Shown here piece by piece: positions 7,529 to 16,513 of a DNA stretch of 44,692 nucleotides (the stretch's first letter is position 1; every line of letters starts with the position of its first letter). Source of the DNA: Bacteroidales bacterium (GTDB taxonomy: Bacteria > Bacteroidota > Bacteroidia > Bacteroidales > FEN-979). The notes beneath the pieces were generated by a model that saw only the letters and a list, made by a program, of their open reading frames with translations, did not search any database and was not told the origin of the DNA. The translations under genes and the position numbers were made by a program. The stretch covers positions 1-44,692 of the forward strand of contig JALNZC010000032.1 of assembly GCA_023229525.1 (NCBI GenBank), given 5' to 3'.

Positions 7529-9994
7529 TTATTGATCGTACAGTGTGTTATAATTATTTTTCCACCCGGGCAAATTTCCCTGTACAGCAAGATTCAGCGG
7601 GGGATTTTGTCCTCCGATGTTCAGTAAACGTAATAACGAAGTGGAAATATATGGATTTTTTGCGGGATTGAATGTTTCGCCTGTCTCCCGGGTTAACCGC
7701 TCATCGTTGTGGCCTTCGGCAAAAGCGTTCTTTTTCTGGAGATTATACAAGGCAACTGCATAAGGCACGGCATACTTCTGCTTTAGTCTTGCCAATTCGA
7801 AAGCCCGCTCGAGCAATTCGTATTCATCTTCGCCGACTCCGTTTGATAGGCCAAGTTCGTATGCACGTGTAGCTGTCAATCCCTGAAGGAAAAGTTCGTC
7901 GATAAGGGATTCCCCGAAACCGAGACGGACCAATTCCTGCACGGCTCCGAATCCGCCCAGGATACCATATTCGATCTCAGGTTGATTGTAATTCTTTTTG
8001 ATTCGTAAAACGTTTTTCCGTTTGAGTGAATCGAATTCAACACCCTTTAGAACGAGGTCAAACCGCTGGTTCAGGAAATAGGTGAATTCGGCGCCACCAC
8101 CCCATTTCTCTCCAAAGACACCGAAAGTCCAAACAGGCATCTCCTGGATGAACCGGAACAATTTCACTCCTGCTTTTGTAAAATAGGAGGCCTCTTGTTC
8201 TCCAAGAAACTGATACCCCGTTTTTGCGTCGAACCACCCTTTGTTGAACTGTCGTGCATCGGCGCCCAACATGCGCATTCCCTTACCTGAAGCGGTAAAG
8301 AGCAGTGCTCCCAAAATCCCTTTTTCATACAGACCGATTGAAATCCCGATAGCATGATCGAGCTGGTCGAGGGTATTCCGGTTCCAGACATTCCCGCGGA
8401 GGGGATTATCGAATATGATAGATGCAACCCTTTCTTTTTTTGAAGGATAAATGTAACGCAGATCATTGTAATAGATGTCCATCATACCGGTCGTGAAGTT
8501 ACGCTGACTGACCGGAGTGCCATAAATACGACCGTAACCAAGCAGGTTCGACCATCCCTTTTTCTTCATTAGATACAAGAGGGAAGGGTTCTCCTTCCGT
8601 GGACCGATCTTCCCGTCGAGGTCGAAAAGCTCGCATCTGTCAGGATTTTCAAGTCCTGATTTCTTAACAAGTCCGATAAATCCATCGATCCCGAAATGAT
8701 CCAGGAAATTGTCGATGATTTCACATAACCCATATTTAAACCGGAGCCCGACTTTGGTGGAAGAATCGATATCAGCGGCAGTCGTATAATGGTCCTGGAT
8801 AAGGTCCAGGGCATAAAGCATAATGGGGATCACATATCTTCTGAAAGACCGGCCACCCTTATCATCGGAATCTGCAATCCGGATCAGACCGTTGATGCTT
8901 TTAATTGTTGATTCACGATAATCCAATGCTGCTGCTTCCGACAATGACCAATAATCAAGATGATTGATCTCCCTGATAGCAACATAGGATTTAGATTCCG
9001 GGTCATACACTCCGGTGATCTTTTCCTTGTTTGGCGTACCGTTCCATTTGAAGAAGCCTTCCTTCTTTTTTGATGAAGCTCCAATCCTCCCTGATTTTTC
9101 CAGATCTTCGATCCACTGCGGATAATGTCTACCCCCCTGGTTATAGAGACTTTTCAGACGGTCATGTGCCGGTAACGCCTGGCCCAGATGTTTGGCGCAT
9201 TCGGTATAGGGCATATGCCCGGTACGGTCAAGAACCTGGAACGGATTGGCCGTAAGAAGTTCAAATATCTGAGGTAACTCAACCAGATCCTGCCCGGTTT
9301 CCACATCCCAGTGAATGATGGCTCCCATGCCTTCAAAGATGGGGTCGGCAACATAACCATGATGGTCGTTCCGCAATGCAATGACTTTCTTTTCCAATAC
9401 CTGTTCAGCAAATGCAACACCGGCAATGAAAGTCTCTTCCGAAGCATATTTCCCCTTCATTACATCAAACAAACGGTTTATATGGAATGGGAAATAGCCA
9501 TGTCCGGTCAGGAATTTTTCCCTGAGAAAACTATCAGTAAAAAGGATAGCCAATTCCGCAGTGGTATGCGATGAGGTATTTGAAAAAACGAAGACCAGTT
9601 TTTTCAGGTCCGCATGTTTCTCAATATTACCGAAAATCACTTTCTTGACATCGATACGTTCGGTGGCTGCTTCACAGATGATCTCTGTCTGGCCAAGGAG
9701 TGCGAAATCCTTTGAATAGCTAACCCGGGCAAGACTTTCAGTGGCTTGTTCTTCCATCATTCTGCCATCGGTTACCAATCCTGAAAAATAGTTTCCAATA
9801 TCCATGGAAGCCTTTTCCAAAGCGCTATCGGCGATGTCAATGAAAACGACCTCACATCCGGTTTTATTGAGGATGTCGATACCGATGCCTATCCCCATGG
9901 TTCCCGAACCAATAATGGCGATTTTTTTAATGTTGTTCAGCTTTGTGACTTCTTTCTGGAGTAATTTGTTCCCGAATGAAAAAACAGTTCCCAT
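7529..9994 (-). CDS. 3-Hydroxyacyl-CoA dehydrogenase/enoyl-CoA hydratase fusion, FadN-like
   Basis: The 821-residue protein joins an N-terminal NAD-binding hydroxyacyl-CoA dehydrogenase domain (IAIIGSGTMGIGIG, residues 26-39) to a C-terminal crotonase domain. This is the domain order of Bacillus-type FadN and the reverse of FadB. The crotonase part keeps both catalytic-glutamate regions, GEKWGGGAEF and EIEYGILGGFGA. The dehydrogenase part is divergent: the usual HFFNP motif reads H165-GYFP, the following catalytic glutamate is D177, and the usual GFIxNR is GYVADP (213-218). It probably hydrates crotonyl-CoA and oxidises 3-hydroxybutyryl-CoA, or acts on the C7 dicarboxylic intermediates. The substrate is uncertain because of these changes. 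Confidence 0.85.
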   Translation of the reverse strand: MGTVFSFGNKLLQKEVTKLNNIKKIAIIGSGTMGIGIGIDILNKTGCEVVFIDIADSALEKASMDIGNYFSGLVTDGRMMEEQATESLARVSYSKDFALLGQTEIICEAATERIDVKKVIFGNIEKHADLKKLVFVFSNTSSHTTAELAILFTDSFLREKFLTGHGYFPFHINRLFDVMKGKYASEETFIAGVAFAEQVLEKKVIALRNDHHGYVADPIFEGMGAIIHWDVETGQDLVELPQIFELLTANPFQVLDRTGHMPYTECAKHLGQALPAHDRLKSLYNQGGRHYPQWIEDLEKSGRIGASSKKKEGFFKWNGTPNKEKITGVYDPESKSYVAIREINHLDYWSLSEAAALDYRESTIKSINGLIRIADSDDKGGRSFRRYVIPIMLYALDLIQDHYTTAADIDSSTKVGLRFKYGLCEIIDNFLDHFGIDGFIGLVKKSGLENPDRCELFDLDGKIGPRKENPSLLYLMKKKGWSNLLGYGRIYGTPVSQRNFTTGMMDIYYNDLRYIYPSKKERVASIIFDNPLRGNVWNRNTLDQLDHAIGISIGLYEKGILGALLFTASGKGMRMLGADARQFNKGWFDAKTGYQFLGEQEASYFTKAGVKLFRFIQEMPVWTFGVFGEKWGGGAEFTYFLNQRFDLVLKGVEFDSLKRKNVLRIKKNYNQPEIEYGILGGFGAVQELVRLGFGESLIDELFLQGLTATRAYELGLSNGVGEDEYELLERAFELARLKQKYAVPYAVALYNLQKKNAFAEGHNDERLTRETGETFNPAKNPYISTSLLRLLNIGGQNPPLNLAVQGNLPGWKNNYNTLYDQ

Positions 9995-10030
9995 GATATT
10001 ACTTTATTGGGTAATTAATATTCTTTTAGA

Positions 10031-11299
10031 TTAAACAATTTCCACACAGACTGCACCGCCCTGGCCTCCGCCGATACAAGCGGATGCAATACCTGTTTTC
10101 AGTCCACGGCGTTTTAATTCATAAACGAGGTCGATGGTGATACGCATTCCGGTGGCGGCAATATTGTGTCCGATGGCAATGGCGCCACCGTTTACATTGG
10201 TGCGTTCCCGCGGGAGGCTTAATTCCTTCTCAACACCTAGGTACTGTGCGGCAAATGCCTCATTGACCTCAAACAGGTCGACCTTCTCTTTTTTCATATT
10301 TAGCTTTGCAAGCAGATCATTGATGGCCGGTACCGGACCCTGTCCCATGATTTCAGGTGGAACGGTTGAGAATTGGTATCCTTTGATCTTCGCCAGGTAA
10401 GGAATGTGGTTTTTATCGGCGAAAGAGCGTTCCATCAATAAAGATGCTGCCGCACCGTCGCTTATCTGGCTGGCTGTACCCGGAGTGACCAGTCCATCGG
10501 GTTTCAGCATGGGACGCAGGTTTGAGAGTTCATCCATATTGATATCGTACTTCGCTCCTTCATCTCTCCAGACACTGATCTCATTACCTGCCTGGTCAAT
10601 CGTGTCGACGGTGAAAATGCCCCGGAGGTAATTGTTTGGTCCGGATTTGGTGAAACGGTTCCATTGCTTCGACTGTGCCTGGATAGCACGTGTATGGCTG
10701 AGATATGCAAATTCATCACAATCTTTCCGCGTTATGCCTGTCTGCACACCGTATAATTCTGCAGTTTTTGGCATCTGGGTCTTGAATAAGTAATGATTGA
10801 ATCCTTCCATCAGATAATCCCGGTGCGGGGCATCTTCAAAATCCCAGACATTCTCCTTTTTTCTGCGTCCCTGGTGGATCAGATTGGTTTGCGACATATT
10901 TTCGGTGCCAAAAGCCAGAACACAACTAACATTTTCGGTATCCGACATCAGCTGGTCGAATCCGTCGGCAAGCACCTGGAATCCAGTCCCACAGATCCTT
11001 AGGGTTGTCTTCCCCGGGGCCACACACAGGTTTTCATTATCGTTGAACTTTTCCGCAACCCTAATTGCAACGTTTCTTGGCAAATAGATCTGCTGGCTTA
11101 ATGAATCGATGTAGATCATTCCTGCAATTACCTGATCAATTCTTATCTTAGACAGGTCTATTCCTGATCTGAGTATGGCTTCATATACAGCCAACACAGC
11201 CAGGTCTTCGGCAGGCAAATAATTGTAATAACCGCCATGTTTACCAATCGGCGTTCTTGCACTACTAACGATAACTACTTCTTTCGGTTGTTTGTCCAT
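10031..11299 (-). CDS. Acyl-CoA thiolase (3-oxoacyl-CoA thiolase-like)
   Basis: This 422-residue thiolase is longer than the one at 460-1650. Its active cysteine is C103 in TLRICGTGFQ. The catalytic histidine lies in GHNIAATG (usually GHPxGxTG) and the second cysteine in CIGGGQGG. Its position directly upstream of the dehydrogenase/hydratase fusion mimics FadN-FadA pairs, which suggests it cleaves the longer chain: 3-oxopimeloyl-CoA to glutaryl-CoA plus acetyl-CoA. The other thiolase would then handle acetoacetyl-CoA. This split of roles is inference. Confidence 0.88.
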   Translation of the reverse strand: MDKQPKEVVIVSSARTPIGKHGGYYNYLPAEDLAVLAVYEAILRSGIDLSKIRIDQVIAGMIYIDSLSQQIYLPRNVAIRVAEKFNDNENLCVAPGKTTLRICGTGFQVLADGFDQLMSDTENVSCVLAFGTENMSQTNLIHQGRRKKENVWDFEDAPHRDYLMEGFNHYLFKTQMPKTAELYGVQTGITRKDCDEFAYLSHTRAIQAQSKQWNRFTKSGPNNYLRGIFTVDTIDQAGNEISVWRDEGAKYDINMDELSNLRPMLKPDGLVTPGTASQISDGAAASLLMERSFADKNHIPYLAKIKGYQFSTVPPEIMGQGPVPAINDLLAKLNMKKEKVDLFEVNEAFAAQYLGVEKELSLPRERTNVNGGAIAIGHNIAATGMRITIDLVYELKRRGLKTGIASACIGGGQGGAVCVEIV

Positions 11300-11319
11300 A
11301 TTCGGAATTGAATTAATGA

Positions 11320-11366
11320 CCTCACCCTAGACCTCTTATCAATGAGAAAAGGTTGGGGGTTGAGGT
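11320..11366. repeat. Imperfect intergenic palindrome overlapping a gene end
   Basis: CCTCACCC (11320-11327) faces GGGGGTTGAGG (11354-11364) with CCTCTT/AGAAAAGG inside. The stem is imperfect. The right arm is read as the last residues (SPQPPTFSH) of the ATPase encoded at 11339-12124, so the element has supplied that protein's stop codon and tail. It resembles the GC-rich palindromes elsewhere in this operon. Confidence 0.55.
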
Positions 11367-12124
11367 GAATCGAATTTTTTTTCATTGTTTAGAAGTACGC
11401 ACCCGTATGCAGCAAGGAACTGTGACTGCTCCGGACTGTCACTATTGGGGAATCTCTTTTTAAAAAGGCTGACGATCGTTGGATGTATTACCGGTAATCC
11501 GCCGGTAATCACCAAATGATCCTCAACGAGGGATAGTTCAATAGATCTTAAAATGATCGAGTTGTAAATGCCGAGTATAATATTTGGTAAGGATGCACCA
11601 TTTTTGATCAGCCCGATGATTTCAGAAATGGCAAACACGGTGCAGAAACTGTTGATCTTCACTTCTTGTGTCGCTTCCTTTGCCAGTTCGGTGAATTCTT
11701 CGGGGGTAACATCCAGGCGAAAGGCGATCTCCTCCAGAAAGGAACCTGTTCCGGCAGCACATTTTCTGTTCATCTTGAATTTTTCTACCTGACCAAGTGC
11801 ATTCACCTGTATAAATTTTGTGTCCTGCCCGCCAATGTCAATAATGGAACAAGGACTATGATATATATTGTAGACTGCTTTGGAAAGTGCGATCAACTCG
11901 GAATTAGAAACAAACGGCGCCTGGATCTGTTCGCGACCATATCCACAAGTGTAAACGGGATATCCGATCTCAAACTCCTCTTTGAAATGATTGATAATTT
12001 TCGTAGAAGCGTTGTTGAAGTTATATCCTGATTTGACGCATTGAAAAGCAGTTGCCCGGTTGTTTTCATCAACCAAAACCCCTTTTGTATAAGACGACCC
12101 AAGATCGATGCCCAGACGATACAT
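11339..12124 (-). CDS. BadF/BadG/HgdC-family activating ATPase (second activase)
   Basis: This 261-residue ASKHA-fold ATPase has the phosphate motifs LGIDLGSSYTKG (4-15) and IDIGGQDTKFI (95-105). Two cysteines bind a [4Fe-4S] cluster across a homodimer: C122 in KCAAGTGSF and C161 in FCTVFA. Its length matches the archerase type (HgdC), which drives single electrons into a partner dehydratase or double-cubane protein using ATP. The gene follows directly after a single BcrB/HgdB-like gene (12174-13424), its likely partner. It is separate from the BcrA/BcrD ATPases further upstream in the operon. Its C-terminal tail comes from an intergenic repeat. Confidence 0.88.
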   Translation of the reverse strand: MYRLGIDLGSSYTKGVLVDENNRATAFQCVKSGYNFNNASTKIINHFKEEFEIGYPVYTCGYGREQIQAPFVSNSELIALSKAVYNIYHSPCSIIDIGGQDTKFIQVNALGQVEKFKMNRKCAAGTGSFLEEIAFRLDVTPEEFTELAKEATQEVKINSFCTVFAISEIIGLIKNGASLPNIILGIYNSIILRSIELSLVEDHLVITGGLPVIHPTIVSLFKKRFPNSDSPEQSQFLAAYGCVLLNNEKKFDSPQPPTFSH

Positions 12125-12130
12125 TTGGAA

Positions 12131-12154
12131 TTTTAGATTTTAGATTTTAGATTT
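12131..12154. repeat. Tandem repeat, 3 x TTTTAGA
   Basis: Three 7-base units plus TTT lie in the 49-base gap between the 416-residue gene and its ATPase gene, ending six bases from the ATPase start codon (12124). This is one of four tandem repeats in the window placed directly upstream of a start codon. Confidence 0.85.
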
Positions 12155-12173
12155 CCTTTTGACGCCATGATTA

Positions 12174-13424
12174 TTAGACCTTCCCAGATAATTGACCGAT
12201 GAAAGTTTCAATGGCAATGATACTTTGTTCTTCGCTATAGCAACGTGGATCATTGAGGTCGCCATTGATCTCTAAGTATGGGATACCGGTTCGTTTGAAC
12301 AGACGACTCTGCAGTCCGAACCGGTTATTTGAATTCCTTACGCAGGTCTTCGATTCATGGTAGATGATTCCCTGAATGGAGAATTCCAGCATCAATTGTT
12401 CCAGCACATTTTCCTTTACTGAATCCGACCTGACAATGAACAGTTTGCAATAGGCCAATGCGGAGGATTCAAATGGATATGCCGGGTCCAGATCATCAAA
12501 TACCCAACTGTTGCAATAGGTTGAGGCGACAATGCAGGTATCGAATTTGGCGAACAATTTGGCCAGGTTGCTGAGCCTGTACCAAATGGGCATGCCTTCC
12601 CAGTAGATCCTGAATCGTTCCGTCGGGACAGCGCTGATCCCGTTTTCGATCCTCTCTTCCAGTTCCCCCAGAAGAATTTTGTAATATTCTACGGCATATA
12701 TTGTTCCCCGCATGACCACGATAGGGCCCATATGGATGGCCGAATCGAAGAAATTGATGGGGGAGGGGATGGATCTGGCCTTTTCCAATACCTGCTTCCA
12801 TAACACGCAGCCGTCATGGGATAAACCGACAGTTTGTCTGAAGCAGTCCATGTCAAATTTTCGCCCGGCGACTTTTTCCAGTTCCGGAATGATCCGGTGA
12901 TACTGATCTGAAACGCTTTTAATGATCTCAGGGCTCAACTTGGAGATGCATAGTGGGGTATGAATTCCTATGATAGGAACATTGAAATGCCTGGCGTAAA
13001 AACTGAACCAATCTTCCACCTCTCTGCACTGGTTCGTATTGAAAACCAGGATGTCGGGACGGGGAACCGAACTGAAGCCACTCTTCCTGAGGGGTGTTTC
13101 GTTTTGCAGGAAAGCTCCGATATCGCTGGTAAGGTATGAACAGATATCAGGTGAATAACCATGAGCGACAGCCGTCGGTATGTACTTGTCAGCATTCTTC
13201 CCGGCACCTAACATAGCTCCATGGTTTTCGGGAAAGTAGACCTCGAACCCCATCGAATACAACAGTTCAGCCGGCCCGACACTGGTACACCAGGCGATCT
13301 TGCGCTTACCGGTTTCAGCCGCTTCCTTTAACCTGGCAAAATACCCGTCCATGGTGCTTCGAAGTTCATTCGCCGACCGTAGTTTTACTAACTCGCATTT
13401 GTCCTGGTTTACTTTTTCACTCAT
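12174..13424 (-). CDS. 2-Hydroxyacyl-CoA dehydratase D-component family protein (BcrB/HgdB-like or double-cubane protein)
   Basis: This 416-residue protein aligns by eye with BcrB of the same operon: HGYSPDICSYLTSDIG, PSPINFFDSA, IHMGPI and STYCNSWVFDDLDPAYP match the same places. Probable cluster-binding cysteines are C95, C133 and C361, the three-cysteine pattern of the family; C46 and C304 are extra. Only one such subunit is encoded, followed by one archerase-type ATPase. HgdAB and BcrBC need two different subunits, so a homodimer is likely, as in YjiM-type or double-cubane [8Fe-9S] proteins. The electron acceptor is unknown. It may work on a ring intermediate, or may be a second reductase for difficult reductions. 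The family is firm, the function open. Confidence 0.8.
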   Translation of the reverse strand: MSEKVNQDKCELVKLRSANELRSTMDGYFARLKEAAETGKRKIAWCTSVGPAELLYSMGFEVYFPENHGAMLGAGKNADKYIPTAVAHGYSPDICSYLTSDIGAFLQNETPLRKSGFSSVPRPDILVFNTNQCREVEDWFSFYARHFNVPIIGIHTPLCISKLSPEIIKSVSDQYHRIIPELEKVAGRKFDMDCFRQTVGLSHDGCVLWKQVLEKARSIPSPINFFDSAIHMGPIVVMRGTIYAVEYYKILLGELEERIENGISAVPTERFRIYWEGMPIWYRLSNLAKLFAKFDTCIVASTYCNSWVFDDLDPAYPFESSALAYCKLFIVRSDSVKENVLEQLMLEFSIQGIIYHESKTCVRNSNNRFGLQSRLFKRTGIPYLEINGDLNDPRCYSEEQSIIAIETFIGQLSGKV

Positions 13425-13440
13425 TGTTTTTCATCATTTA

Positions 13441-13483
13441 CCTCACTCCCATCCCATTCTCCTTGGGCGGTAGGAAAAGGTTG
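13441..13483. repeat. C/G-rich intergenic element
   Basis: The 69-base gap between dch and the 416-residue gene contains CCTCACTCCCATCCC and, 20 bases on, AGGAAAAGGTTG. The second part is nearly shared with the element at 11320-11366 (GAGAAAAGGTTG). The stem is poor, so this is probably a decayed copy of the same intergenic repeat family. Confidence 0.4.
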
Positions 13484-13493
13484 TTTGATAGTT

Positions 13494-14267
13494 TCATTGA
13501 TTTTTCCAGACAGGCTTTCTCTTCTCTATAAATGCATTGATCCCTTCATTGGCATCATGGGTTTCCATCATTTCCTTCACATATATATCGGAAAAGAGGG
13601 GTAAAAACTTCAACATGAAGAAATCAAATGATGCTCTGGCTGCTTTTGTGGCAAACCGCAGGGATGAAGCGCTCTTTCCAAGGATATTTTTCCGGATCCA
13701 TTCATCTGTGGCGGCATCCATCACAACTTTGTCTTCAAATACTTCATTGATCAAACCAATGGACTTTGCTTCCTCGGCAGAAATAATTTTTCCGGTGATA
13801 AGCAATTCTTCCGCTTTCATATTACCTACCTTCAGAGGCAGCATTACTGAAGCCGGAGGTGCGAATACACCCAGAATAATTTCGGGTTGCCCGATCCTGG
13901 CACTCTTATCGGCAAAAATAAAATTACAGACAAGTGGCAGCTCGAAACCACCTCCCAGACACTGACCGGATAATTTGGCTAGCGTGGGAATGTGAAGGTC
14001 GAGAAGGGTAAAAAACATCTTGTGAAAACCCTCCAGCATTTCGGCGGCCTTGTCCTTCATATGTTCTGCAACACTGGCGCCGTAGGAAAAATTATTGCCG
14101 CCTCCTTCAAAGGTCACCAGCTTGATGTCCTTTTGATTTTTCAAAGAAACCAAAAACTCCGTGATCTCGCTCATCATAATTCCATCCAGGATATTGGCTT
14201 TCCCGTCATCCAGTATCACCCGGGCAACGGTATTCTCGTATAAAAATTCAACTTTGATCTTTTGCAT
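13494..14267 (-). CDS. dch: Cyclohexa-1,5-diene-1-carbonyl-CoA hydratase
   Basis: This 257-residue crotonase-family enzyme would add water to the dienoyl-CoA made by benzoyl-CoA reductase, giving 6-hydroxycyclohex-1-ene-1-carbonyl-CoA. The segment NFSYGASVAEHM resembles the NFSFGASVxEHLP signature I know from dienoyl-CoA hydratases. The oxyanion-hole region is GQCLGGGFELPL, followed by ARIGQPEIILGVFAPPAS. It sits 24 bases after oah and next to had, exactly the three genes needed for this part of the pathway. Generic enoyl-CoA hydratase is the alternative, but motif and context together make that unlikely. Confidence 0.88.
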   Translation of the reverse strand: MQKIKVEFLYENTVARVILDDGKANILDGIMMSEITEFLVSLKNQKDIKLVTFEGGGNNFSYGASVAEHMKDKAAEMLEGFHKMFFTLLDLHIPTLAKLSGQCLGGGFELPLVCNFIFADKSARIGQPEIILGVFAPPASVMLPLKVGNMKAEELLITGKIISAEEAKSIGLINEVFEDKVVMDAATDEWIRKNILGKSASSLRFATKAARASFDFFMLKFLPLFSDIYVKEMMETHDANEGINAFIEKRKPVWKNQ

Positions 14268-14291
14268 ACACTTTCGGGGTTATAACCTTTA

Positions 14292-15380
14292 CTATATTTT
14301 CTGGTATTGAGGAGATACTTCCTTTATAAGATCGTCATTCCATTCGTGTCCTTGTGCGAGCATCTGCCTGAGTTTAATGAAGTCAACCTCTCGTTTGTCT
14401 TTCGGACCGTCGTTGAATGCCCGGAAGCCGGCTTTGCCTTCGGTCATCATGTTCAGCGCAAGCCAGTCCCTGTTATTTTCTTTGTTTTTATCCCAATGTT
14501 CAAGTTTGTGTTTTCGCAGTGAATTCATGGTCTTGCTGAGACAATTCGGCATAAGGTACATCAACCGGGTACAAAAATGTTCTACCGCCATGTCAAGCAT
14601 CGATAGGTCCATTTCACCGGCTTTCATGAGTTCCTTTCCCTTTGCAAGGTCTTCTCCTGTTTTCATCTTCCCGTAGATGATCTGTCCCTTTTTGTTGACC
14701 CACTGATCCGTATATACAAGCGGGTTCGCGATGAATTCTCCGTTAACCTTCAAAGCGGGGACCACCTCGGTAAGTAATCCCGATCGCAGCGCTTCATAGG
14801 CAGACCAGGGGTCACAAACAGTACAGGAGAACATGGCGCTTTCAATTCCCACAAAAAGCGGCAGAAAGTCGGTCGACCCACCGTCGGGCGCACTGCCATG
14901 CTTGGGACCGGCCTGCCCGAAACGGGCGAAATCCTGCGCAATCGAAATGTCACAAGCCATCCCTATCTCCTGACCACCACCGATCCGCATCCCATTTACC
15001 CTGCAAATTACGGGTTTGTCGTTCATCAGAATGGATGATACCATGTCGTTAAAAAGGCGCATGTATTGTTTGTATTCCGGGGGATTTCCTGCATAGTATT
15101 CAGCATACTCCTTGGTATTGCCTCCGGTGCAAAAAGCTTTATCACCTACACCGGTGAATACGACGGCAACGACACTCCGGTCGTTGGAGGCTTCACGCAT
15201 GGCAAGGATCACCTCTTTAATCGCTTCTGTGGTATAGGAATTATACTGCTGGGGATTATTCAGGATGATCCAGGCGTTAAACAGTCCTTCGACAGGATTT
15301 CCATTCACATCCCTGCAGGGACGTTTTTCAAACAGGATCTCTTTGTATGAAAAACCAGTAAGATTATGATTTGCTAACAT
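14292..15380 (-). CDS. oah: 6-Oxocyclohex-1-ene-1-carbonyl-CoA hydrolase (ring-opening)
   Basis: This 362-residue crotonase-family protein opens the ring by adding two waters, yielding 3-hydroxypimeloyl-CoA. It is strongly conserved and used as a marker (bamA) for anaerobic aromatic degradation. The diagnostic stretches are present: AFCTGGNTKEYAEYY, VNGMRIGGGQEIGMACD and PKHGSAPDGGSTDFL. Length is close to the family's roughly 375. It follows had by 27 bases. I regard this as one of the most secure calls in the window. It is found with both class I and class II reductases, so it does not decide the reductase type. Confidence 0.95.
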   Translation of the reverse strand: MLANHNLTGFSYKEILFEKRPCRDVNGNPVEGLFNAWIILNNPQQYNSYTTEAIKEVILAMREASNDRSVVAVVFTGVGDKAFCTGGNTKEYAEYYAGNPPEYKQYMRLFNDMVSSILMNDKPVICRVNGMRIGGGQEIGMACDISIAQDFARFGQAGPKHGSAPDGGSTDFLPLFVGIESAMFSCTVCDPWSAYEALRSGLLTEVVPALKVNGEFIANPLVYTDQWVNKKGQIIYGKMKTGEDLAKGKELMKAGEMDLSMLDMAVEHFCTRLMYLMPNCLSKTMNSLRKHKLEHWDKNKENNRDWLALNMMTEGKAGFRAFNDGPKDKREVDFIKLRQMLAQGHEWNDDLIKEVSPQYQKI

Positions 15381-15407
15381 GACATTTTATTTTGGATTAA
15401 TTTTATT

Positions 15408-16478
15408 TTATTCAAAATCAGGGATAAGTATCGATCTTTTACGGTAAACATGGTTCAGGGTATTCCGGAATACCTCATTGATTTTCGATAGAGGGAAAGT
15501 TTCAATAAAATCATCAATCTTAAGTTTTCCAGTTGTGATCAGGTCAACTACTTCGGGATAGAGTTCCGGTTTGCAGCCCCAGGTCCCGATCAGTTTGGCG
15601 TCGAAAGCCATCAGGTTGCTCAGGCGAACTTCTGTCTTGTCAAGGGTAAATCCGACAATGGAAAGGGTAGAGGTAAAGGTAATCAGGTTGAATCCCAGTT
15701 CCTGTCCCTGTTTCGTGCCGGAAACCTCGAAGATCTTCCAGCCATATCGTGATACACCCAGACCCTTGGCAATCTCCCGAACCTTATCCTTGATGGCTTT
15801 AATATCCAGTCCATTCACATTCAGGATTGCATCCACACCGTTATTTTTAACGGTTTCCAACTTATCGTCATCAATATCCAGGGCAAGCACTTTGGCACCA
15901 AAGATCCTGGCGATCAGCGCTGCATAAATGCCAACTCCACCAACGCCAATCACAATGGCAAGATCGCCGGCTGCCAGTTCCGATTTTTTAATGACCTGAT
16001 ATGGAGTGGAGATGGCGTCGGCTATAACGGATAATTTTTCGAGGGGATATTTTGTTAACAGGAGATCCGGAACGGAACAAAGAAAACGGGCAGGAACCTT
16101 GATATGTGAAGCAAATCCTCCGTGAAAATCATTACCGGGCATAAGTTGTTTCTGGCACATATTGCTCCGCCCTTTTTTACATAGTTCGCACTCACCGCAA
16201 GGCAATACAGCAGGAATGATCACGTTTTTCCCGACCCATTCTCCCGGACCTGCGATAACCGATCCGCTGATCTCATGGCCGAGGGTAATGGGAGGGTCTT
16301 TCTTTGTTTTCACTCCGGAATGCCAGAAGCTGAGGTCGGTGTGACATACTCCACATCCGGCAATTTTAACAAGGACCTCATGGGCTTCAAGCTCCGGGAA
16401 TGGTGTTTCGGCAAGCTGAAAATCGGCATCCGGAGCCGTCATTTGCCAGGAATAGATCTTCTTTTCCATATTGATCAT
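15408..16478 (-). CDS. had: 6-Hydroxycyclohex-1-ene-1-carbonyl-CoA dehydrogenase
   Basis: This 356-residue zinc alcohol dehydrogenase would oxidise the 6-hydroxy ring intermediate to the 6-oxo form with NAD. The catalytic-zinc region reads GCGVCHTDLSFWHSG with GHEISGSV. The structural-zinc cysteines are in CGECELCKKGRSNMC. The nucleotide motif is GVGGVGIYAA. The N-terminal WQMTAPD and CHTDLSFW segments match Had proteins of Thauera-type pathways. Start: ATG 16476-16478, with a second ATG three codons on (16469) equally possible. It is followed directly by oah and dch. Confidence 0.92.
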   Translation of the reverse strand: MINMEKKIYSWQMTAPDADFQLAETPFPELEAHEVLVKIAGCGVCHTDLSFWHSGVKTKKDPPITLGHEISGSVIAGPGEWVGKNVIIPAVLPCGECELCKKGRSNMCQKQLMPGNDFHGGFASHIKVPARFLCSVPDLLLTKYPLEKLSVIADAISTPYQVIKKSELAAGDLAIVIGVGGVGIYAALIARIFGAKVLALDIDDDKLETVKNNGVDAILNVNGLDIKAIKDKVREIAKGLGVSRYGWKIFEVSGTKQGQELGFNLITFTSTLSIVGFTLDKTEVRLSNLMAFDAKLIGTWGCKPELYPEVVDLITTGKLKIDDFIETFPLSKINEVFRNTLNHVYRKRSILIPDFE

Positions 16479-16513
16479 TTTATCATGTTATGAGGTGATT
16501 CTTTCCAATGAGT

